From positions 1-7,915 of the forward strand of contig CALJUK010000287.1 of NCBI GenBank assembly GCA_937975745.1: a stretch of DNA of 7,915 nt, written 5' to 3'. Below the pieces are notes generated by a model that was not told the origin of the DNA, did no database searches, and saw only the letters and a list, made by a program, of their open reading frames with translations. A program made the translations under genes and the position numbers. Position 1 is the stretch's first letter, and each line of letters begins with the position of its first letter. Positions 1 through 5,015 of this stretch are shown here, in pieces. Origin of the DNA: an uncultured Planctomycetaceae bacterium (GTDB lineage Bacteria > Planctomycetota > Planctomycetia > Planctomycetales > Planctomycetaceae).

Positions 1-1
1 G

Positions 2-232
2 GCGTGGCGGATTGAGCGCGTGTTTCTGGATGACGGCTGCGCGGTGCTCCGCTACCGCGATGCGGGCCGCATTCGGCAGCTCTCGCGAAAGGCCCCCATA
101 CCGGTGCGCATTGTCGACTCGAAGTCGGCCTATATTCCGCTTCCGCGCCGCGAGATGGAACCGCTGGAGATTCTGGCGCTGATGATCGAGTTGCTCGCCC
201 ACCAGACAGTGGACACCTCTTTGGCAGGGTAG
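2..232 (+). CDS. 3' end of an unrecognised protein gene (5' part outside window)
   Basis: The frame is open from the left edge to a TAG at 230-232, giving 76 visible residues. A GTG at 20-22 could be read as a start, but the frame continues upstream of it without a stop, so this is more likely the C-terminus of a longer protein. The visible part is mixed charged and hydrophobic, with a likely beta strand (IPVRIVDSKSAYIPL, about residues 33-47) followed by an amphipathic helix (about 52-66). It has no signal peptide, membrane segment or catalytic motif. The VDSKSAYIPL stretch loosely recalls the PLD-like effector domain of TrmB-type regulators, but the fragment is too short to claim this. I do not recognise the gene. 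Confidence 0.5.
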   Translation, partial: AWRIERVFLDDGCAVLRYRDAGRIRQLSRKAPIPVRIVDSKSAYIPLPRREMEPLEILALMIELLAHQTVDTSLAG

Positions 233-583
233 AAGGTCTGGGACTCTCTCGCCGAGGCTGCGGAGCATTCAGATGATTGTCTGCGACGGCCGCCGTCAAC
301 TCCGCCGATCTCGTTTGGACATCAGGACGTTGACGCTCGTCCTGGCCAGGAGTAACCTCGACGTGACCTGATCGCGGAAACGGTTCGTGTGCCTGCTTCC
401 GATGTTGCTCTTAGCACCGGCGTGTAGCGAGACAGAAACTGTTGCACGAGTTGTTTTTCAGACGGCTGCATTCTGCATTCGCTGGTTGGGTCGCACGAGG
501 CGGCATAGCCCCGGCCTGACTGGCGTCGCTGTCGCAGAGTCGTTGCGTCTTGAAAGAGACTGTTCCTCAGCCGAAAGTGTCCC
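233..583. other. 351-base spacer without a convincing gene
   Basis: This stretch lies between the unrecognised 3' gene end and the VOC gene. It contains the imperfect palindrome at 322-371, a short GACGG/CCGTC inverted repeat (285-297, loop of 3), and a perfect tandem duplication of the heptamer TGCATTC (467-480). A 66-codon GTG-started frame (387-587) and two minus-strand frames cross it, but none looks like a protein. I see no clear -35/-10 promoter pair, although the VOC promoter should lie here unless transcription reads through from upstream. Confidence 0.6.
322..371. repeat. Long imperfect palindrome centred at 345/346
   Basis: The core CCTGGCCAGG (341-350) is a perfect 10-base palindrome, and TCCTGG/CCAGGA extends it by one base pair on each side. 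Across 327-364, 14 of 19 opposed positions are complementary, ending in ACGT on both sides. After a two-base bulge (GA, 365-366), the outer TCAGG (322-326) pairs with CCTGA (367-371). It lies 89 bases past the preceding stop codon. No run of T follows it, so it does not fit a standard intrinsic terminator. An operator for a dimeric regulator, a hairpin protecting the 3' end of the transcript, or a member of a dispersed repeat family are the alternatives. Confidence 0.5.
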
Positions 584-934
584 ATGACCGTGCGCAGAAT
601 CGTGCCGAACATCCAATCCGACCGGCTCGACGAAAGCCGGCAATTTTACGCTGATTTCCTCGGCTTGGAGGTCGCTATGGACAGTGTTTTTATCGTCACA
701 TTTGTTTCACCGACCAATCCAACCGCCCAAATCAGCGTCATCAGCGACAGCGGGTCGGAATCGCCGCATCCGGACGTGAGTGTCGAGGTGGCCGATGTGG
801 ACGCGGTGCACTCCAACGCGGTTGAACGTAAGTTGAACATCGTCTATCCACTCACCGACGAGCCTTGGGGCGTTCGCCGATTCTTCGTCCGAGACCCCAA
901 TGGCGTCACCTTGAACATCATGAGCCATCGCTAA
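584..934 (+). CDS. VOC-superfamily (glyoxalase/bleomycin-resistance fold) protein
   Basis: A 116-residue single-domain cytoplasmic protein with the two beta-alpha-beta-beta-beta modules of the vicinal oxygen chelate fold. The first module has the usual opening (VPNIQS, 7-12), the SRQFYADFLGLEV helix and turn (18-30), and a strand around 36-41. The second begins at VSVEVADVDAV (65-75) and ends with PWGVRRFFVRDPNGVTLNI (94-112), whose DPNG turn is a family hallmark. Members include glyoxalase I, dioxygenases and antibiotic-binding proteins, so the fold does not give a substrate. The acid or histidine expected as metal ligand in the last strand is an asparagine here (N111), and no full metal-binding set is evident, so a non-metal or binding-only role is possible. 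The ATG start has only a weak ribosome site (GAAAG, 573-577). The nitrilase-family gene starts 36 bases after the stop and is probably in the same transcript. Confidence 0.85.
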   Translation: MTVRRIVPNIQSDRLDESRQFYADFLGLEVAMDSVFIVTFVSPTNPTAQISVISDSGSESPHPDVSVEVADVDAVHSNAVERKLNIVYPLTDEPWGVRRFFVRDPNGVTLNIMSHR

Positions 935-957
935 GCGATTGTCTCGTCGGAATTCAC

Positions 958-962
958 AGGAG
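958..962 (+). promoter_or_regulatory. Ribosome binding site of the nitrilase-family gene
   Basis: AGGAG lies eight bases before the ATG at 971 and five before the in-frame TTG at 968. The spacing and the stronger start codon favour the ATG. Confidence 0.75.
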
Positions 963-970
963 CCTTCTTG

Positions 971-2065
971 ATGAGTTCACAATCTCCCCACGGCAGAACG
1001 GAAGACCGCTTCTCCCGTCGTACGATGCTGGAAACACTTGGTATCACCACAGCCGGCGCAGTCGCGATGGTGCAGTCGACCAAGGCGTCCGAACGCAGGC
1101 CCGCGGCTGCCGATACGTCACCCGCAGGGTGCACTGTCCGCGTGGTGGCTGTCAGCTACTCCATGCCGTTTCATGACCATCGGCAAAGTGGCGTGAACCT
1201 GGAGGCGTTGCGCGAGAAGACGGCCGAGGTGGCGAAAGAACACCCCAACTTCGTTTGCTATCCGGAAGTTTGTGCCTGCATTGGCGGTGGATTCTCGAAG
1301 GGAATCGCCTCCGCGCCGGAGCTTGAGCCATTTGTCGCGGAAGTGGGTAAGATTGCCCGCGAGTTCAACACCGCGATGGTCGTTCCGTTCATCGAGCGGG
1401 ACGGCGACAAGGTCTATAACTCTGTCCCCATTGTTGACCGGACTGGAAAACTGGTCCTGAACTACCGCAAAAACTATCCGACCACTGGAGAAATGGAAGA
1501 GGGGATTACCCCCGGTCACGAAGTCCCGGTGGCTGAATGCGACGGAGTCCGTGTCGGGGCGACCGTCTGTTTTGATGCAAACTTCGATCACGTGGCGGCC
1601 GAGTTGGAGCGGCAACGAGCCCGGCTGGTCTTCTGGCCGTCAATGTATTGGGGTGGACAGCTTCTGCAGCATTGGGCGCTGCGTTACGGCTTTGCGGTGG
1701 TCGTCGCTTACGGCGCCGAATCCGCCATTATTGATATGAACGGTCAATACCTGATCCAACGCGGACAGGACACGTTGAAGGTCCGCCAGAAGCTCTTGCC
1801 TGCGTGGGCCGCCGCCGACGTGCACGTCAACCGAGAGCTGTTCCACCTCGATTTTAACCAGAACAAGTTCCCGGAAATGCTTGCGAAGTACGGCAGAGAC
1901 ATCGAAATTGGCTTGCACGAGCCGGAGGGCTATTTCCTGCTGGCCTCAAACCGTGTGGATGTCCCCGTCGAACACCTTGCGGCCGAGTTCGAACTCGAAA
2001 CGAATCGGGATTATCTGGCCCGCAGCGTCGCGATGCGAAACGAGCGGTTGGGAAAAACGGTGTGA
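971..2065 (+). CDS. Tat-exported carbon-nitrogen hydrolase (nitrilase superfamily)
   Basis: A 364-residue protein expected to hydrolyse a C-N bond in an amide, nitrile or carbamoyl substrate; the substrate cannot be read from sequence. The N-terminus has a twin-arginine signal, RFSRRTMLETLG (13-24), then a mild hydrophobic stretch to about residue 39, indicating folded export across the cytoplasmic membrane. The CN-hydrolase domain begins near residue 55. The catalytic Glu-Lys-Cys triad is visible as E99 (CYPEVC), K167 (YRKNYPT) and C200 (ATVCFDANF); E174 sits where the second conserved glutamate of the family is found. FWPSMYWGG (about 222-230) is the usual strand after the nucleophile. About 75 residues follow the core domain (from about 287), longer than in minimal family members. 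Most nitrilase relatives are cytoplasmic, so export is notable. The gene follows the VOC gene closely and converges on the DAB-like operon. Confidence 0.88.
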   Translation: MSSQSPHGRTEDRFSRRTMLETLGITTAGAVAMVQSTKASERRPAAADTSPAGCTVRVVAVSYSMPFHDHRQSGVNLEALREKTAEVAKEHPNFVCYPEVCACIGGGFSKGIASAPELEPFVAEVGKIAREFNTAMVVPFIERDGDKVYNSVPIVDRTGKLVLNYRKNYPTTGEMEEGITPGHEVPVAECDGVRVGATVCFDANFDHVAAELERQRARLVFWPSMYWGGQLLQHWALRYGFAVVVAYGAESAIIDMNGQYLIQRGQDTLKVRQKLLPAWAAADVHVNRELFHLDFNQNKFPEMLAKYGRDIEIGLHEPEGYFLLASNRVDVPVEHLAAEFELETNRDYLARSVAMRNERLGKTV

Positions 2066-2181
2066 GATGACGCCCGAGGCCAGCCATGCCGACTCACACT
2101 TGCGCTGCACTTTGCCGACACGCAGACTGGCAGCCGTTTCAACAGTTGGATTTTGGAGTTGGACTTCAGCGGTACTGGTTG
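2066..2181. other. Spacer between convergent genes, no clear terminator
   Basis: These 116 bases separate the stop codons of the nitrilase-family gene and the NuoM-like gene. The only stem I find is TGCC/GGCA with a 12-base loop (2113-2132), which is too weak for a terminator and has no T run. Two copies of TGCCGAC (2087-2093, 2113-2119) are probably chance. Confidence 0.5.
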
Positions 2182-3624
2182 TCACTGGGCAGAGACTTCC
2201 GGAAGCGAAACGAACCTGGCGTGTTGTGGGGGCGGAGCGTTTTGAGCGCGAATCCGCATTAACTCAGCTGCCGCGCGGTGCCGTGAGGCAACACCGGGTT
2301 GGGGGTGAATGCCACCACACAGGATGATCACGATGACCGAGATGACGGCGATCCGCTCTGGCAAGCGGGATTGCAACGAGATTGACGCTTGATGACGGGT
2401 TCCGGTGAAGACACGAAAGTAGACAAACAAGACGGCGATGCTGTTCAGCGCAGCGGCTGTAACGACAACCATTCCGACCAGTGGATTGGTCGAGACGGAA
2501 CCCTCGATGAGCAGTTCGGTGCCGACAAATCCCACGGTTCCGGGGAATCCGATCGAAGCCAGCCCTGTCACCAGGAACAATGCGGCCAGGGTTGGCGTGC
2601 TTTCGTAAAGTCCATGGTAATGGTTAAGCGAGATACGCCCGACCCGGCCCTCGACAGCACGGAGAGTGAGGCCGAAGCCGGTCAGCGACAATTCCACTGA
2701 CAACCAGACACACAGTGCTCCTGTCAGCCCCATCGGCGTGACGAGTTCGAGCCCGACGAGAATGAGTGAAGAGAGGCTGAGAAACAAGAAACAAAAGCAG
2801 CGCCGCGCCTCGCGTTGGACGAACGCCATTCCGGCTGCATAGACAGCGGTTGCCAGCGAGATCAAGGCAATCGCCCGGAGAGCCCAATCCGGCGAGACGG
2901 GGAGAACAAGTCGCATTACGGCATACACGCCGGTCATGGGTGTCACGAAGAGCAGCGCAGTCCCGAGAGTGGCCTTGTCGAACAGGTCGGTCATCCAGCA
3001 ATGTAACGGACTGACACCATTGCGGAGCAATGCGCCTGCCGTCAGCAGCGCCACCCCCAGAAGGAAGAGTGTGGAGGAGGAATCCGACGAATCAACGAGA
3101 AACTGGCCGGAGACCAACAGCACGACAAACAGGCCCATGTGCGCCACGTAGACCCGGGTTGATCGCCTTCGCACCCGCAGTTCGAACCACGGCGGAATTG
3201 TTGCGAGCACCAGGCAGGCGATCAGCCACCACGGGTTACGGCAGCAGAATGTCGCCAGCAGAACGGATTCTGCAAGCAGCGTCCAGGTGAAGTAGATGCG
3301 ACTCATCTTGGTTCGCAGCGTTGAACCGACTGTGATCAGGTACAGCAGCGCAGCCAGCGGCAGCAGCGGAGCACTCAGCGCATCAATGACGATGGCGTCG
3401 CTGCTGATGACACCCTCTGCGAGATTCCATTTGTCGTACGCCTCGAAGCTTTGCAGCAGGGTGAAGTCAATATAGGCACCGACCGACCACGCCAGTGTCA
3501 GTCCGCAGACGGCGACGCACACTTTCTGCGCGATTTCCCAATTGCGGATGCGGCTGATGAAGATTGCGCCCAGCAACGGTGTCAGCACCGTTAATGCAAG
3601 CCACGGGAGATGAAGCTCGTGCAT
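2182..3624 (-). CDS. Divergent NuoM/NuoN-like antiporter-type membrane subunit, third gene of the DAB-like operon
   Basis: A 480-residue integral membrane protein of the proton-conducting transporter family (PF00361 type), with roughly a dozen or more hydrophobic segments. Recognisable landmarks are LLRNGVSPLHCWMTDLFDKA (199-218), the degenerate equivalent of the NuoM helix-7 motif, and ASIGFPGTVGFVGTELLI (356-373), which keeps the Pro-Gly-x-x-GF and late-helix glutamate (E370). The helix-7 lysine is R201, the REARR stretch (271-275) replaces the usual Asp-x-Lys before helix 9, and the helix-5 glutamate position (about 139-140) is Val/Leu. The C-terminal about 35 residues are polar and proline-rich. 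The ATG shares its A with the last base of the DabB-like stop codon (TAATG) and has a strong ribosome site, so it is translated with its neighbour. By context it is a third subunit of a DabA/DabB-type complex. A cation/proton antiporter accessory role is the alternative. Family assignment is firm; the function is inferred. Confidence 0.8.
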   Translation of the reverse strand: MHELHLPWLALTVLTPLLGAIFISRIRNWEIAQKVCVAVCGLTLAWSVGAYIDFTLLQSFEAYDKWNLAEGVISSDAIVIDALSAPLLPLAALLYLITVGSTLRTKMSRIYFTWTLLAESVLLATFCCRNPWWLIACLVLATIPPWFELRVRRRSTRVYVAHMGLFVVLLVSGQFLVDSSDSSSTLFLLGVALLTAGALLRNGVSPLHCWMTDLFDKATLGTALLFVTPMTGVYAVMRLVLPVSPDWALRAIALISLATAVYAAGMAFVQREARRCFCFLFLSLSSLILVGLELVTPMGLTGALCVWLSVELSLTGFGLTLRAVEGRVGRISLNHYHGLYESTPTLAALFLVTGLASIGFPGTVGFVGTELLIEGSVSTNPLVGMVVVTAAALNSIAVLFVYFRVFTGTRHQASISLQSRLPERIAVISVIVIILCGGIHPQPGVASRHRAAAELMRIRAQNAPPPQHARFVSLPEVSAQ

Positions 3625-5015
3625 TAGAGAAACTCCTCCGGCGCAGCGGGATGTGACATCAGTTGTTGTGTGTCCTCAGCCTTGCTGCCGGACAGCAATG
3701 CCGTCCAGCGTTGTTCCATGCGGTCGCACCAGCGAAACACTGCGGTGAACTTGCCGACGACGTATTCGTCGAGGATTGTATCGAGGAAGCCGCGTTCGAT
3801 CGCGAAACGATACAACCACGAGCGGTACGACGCAGGAATCAAACCGTTCGAGAAGGCAGACTCGAGCGGGAGGCGTGCTCCGATGGCGTTCTCCATCGAG
3901 TGGTAGTCGTGAAGCAGCGATGGGGAGCGCAGCAACTGCAGCGTCCGGACGCAGGCATGGCCGATGATGTGGATCAGCGGGATATATCGGAGGCCACAAC
4001 CGATCTCGGCGACAATGATGCCGACCTGGGTCAACGAAGCGAATGCCAGCGCGCTCTTGATGTCCGTTTGAACTCTGGCCGCGATCGCGCCATAGACTGC
4101 TGAGGTCAGGCCCAATGCCACGACGGCAATGCTGAGTGGCAATGACAGCGCTAAAATGGGGCTCACACGCAACAACAGAAAGGCACCCAAGTGGACAGAC
4201 AACGCCCCATAGAAGACGGCGCTGGACGGTGTGGGACCTTCCATTGCTCTGGGGAGCCAGCCGGAAAACGGGACCAGGGCCGACTTGCCCGCCGCTGCAA
4301 CCAGTAACAACAGCCCGACATACAGGGCTTGCGCCGGTGTAATGCGAGCCTCTCCGATTGGCCAAGGACCCGTGCCAGTCAGCGTGGCGAAGTCGCCTTC
4401 GCCATTCAGATGGTGAAGTGCCAAGGCCCCGATGAGGAAGGCTGCATCAGCGATCCGGTAGATGGCCCAGACACGTTGACCGTTGCGGACGGGGTTCCGT
4501 CGTTCGTGAAAGAAGGCAACCAGCAACGCTGACGAGAGACCAACCAGTTCCCACCCGAAGAAGAGTGTTTCAATTGTTCCCGCCAGTGAAGAGACAACCA
4601 TGCCCAACAGAAAAATGGCATAGAACACAAAGAAGCGGTTGTAGCCCGGCTCGCGATGCAGGTACGCGCTGGTAAAGGCGCTGACCGTCCCGCACAAGAC
4701 ATAAGTCAGAATGGCAAAGGGGACAGACAGTCGATCGAAGATAAACTTCACATGAAAGTGAAAGTGTTGCTCCGGAATGACGACCCAGTTCCCGAGTTCA
4801 ATCGGGACGTTTCGAGTGCCTGAAAGTAGCATCAGGGCCAGGATGCACAGCGATGCGATCAGACCGACGGAAACGGCGAGCTGAATTGATTGTGCCTGGC
4901 GTGTTTCGCCGACCGGTCGACCGACCAGCGCCGCAAGACCCACGATCGTCAGGAGAGCGGCTGGGCTCGCGACGACAATGATTCCGAGTCCATTGAGAAT
5001 GGCAGTCTGTGTCAC
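3624..5015 (-). CDS. dabB: NuoL/MrpA-like proton-conducting membrane subunit, DabB equivalent
   Basis: A 463-residue membrane protein expected to pass cations down their gradient to energise its DabA partner. The NuoL core is clear: FGWELVGLSSALLVAFF (153-169) with the helix-5 glutamate E156, AAGKSALVPFSGWLPRAMEG (241-260) with the helix-7 lysine K244, and TDIKSALAFASLTQVG (317-332) with K320. The next motif, HIIGHACVRTLQLL (349-362), has Arg where NuoL has Lys (usual HAxxKAxLFL). The protein then runs quickly to an end resembling the NuoL tail (GFLDTILDEYVVGKF, 409-423). It is thus well short of a usual NuoL of about 600 residues, as is typical of DabB. The start is GTG at 5015-5013, overlapping the dabA stop as GTGA. 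An open frame continues upstream to 5225, but only inside dabA and with a non-membrane, Arg/Pro-rich composition, so I reject the longer form. Absence of other nuo genes nearby argues against complex I. Confidence 0.88.
   Translation of the reverse strand: MTQTAILNGLGIIVVASPAALLTIVGLAALVGRPVGETRQAQSIQLAVSVGLIASLCILALMLLSGTRNVPIELGNWVVIPEQHFHFHVKFIFDRLSVPFAILTYVLCGTVSAFTSAYLHREPGYNRFFVFYAIFLLGMVVSSLAGTIETLFFGWELVGLSSALLVAFFHERRNPVRNGQRVWAIYRIADAAFLIGALALHHLNGEGDFATLTGTGPWPIGEARITPAQALYVGLLLLVAAAGKSALVPFSGWLPRAMEGPTPSSAVFYGALSVHLGAFLLLRVSPILALSLPLSIAVVALGLTSAVYGAIAARVQTDIKSALAFASLTQVGIIVAEIGCGLRYIPLIHIIGHACVRTLQLLRSPSLLHDYHSMENAIGARLPLESAFSNGLIPASYRSWLYRFAIERGFLDTILDEYVVGKFTAVFRWCDRMEQRWTALLSGSKAEDTQQLMSHPAAPEEFL
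3633..3639 (-). promoter_or_regulatory. Strong ribosome binding site of the NuoM-like gene
   Basis: On the minus strand this reads GGAGGAG, eight bases before the ATG at 3624-3622. It lies within the last codons of the DabB-like gene and fixes the start at the TAATG overlap. Confidence 0.8.

Noticed and set aside
285..297. GACGG/CCGTC inverted repeat.
   Set aside because: Five base pairs with a three-base loop and no T tract; too short to call a terminator or operator.
458..491. Minus-strand ACCCAAC followed by CAGCGAATGCAG, resembling the R'' end of an integron attC site.
   Set aside because: I could not find a matching GTTRRRY partner or paired inner arms within a suitable distance, and there is no integrase or cassette arrangement in view.
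387..587. A 66-codon frame with a lipobox-like start (LLLAPAC) whose TGA overlaps the VOC start as ATGA.
   Set aside because: It has a GTG start with no ribosome site, lacks a basic N-region, has an Arg/Ser-rich remainder without domain features, and overlaps equally long minus-strand frames. The ATGA overlap is probably chance.
968..970. TTG one codon before the chosen nitrilase start.
   Set aside because: The adjacent ATG is the stronger start and has better spacing from AGGAG.
2113..2132. Possible terminator stem TGCC/GGCA between the convergent genes.
   Set aside because: It has only four base pairs, a 12-base loop and no T tract on either strand.
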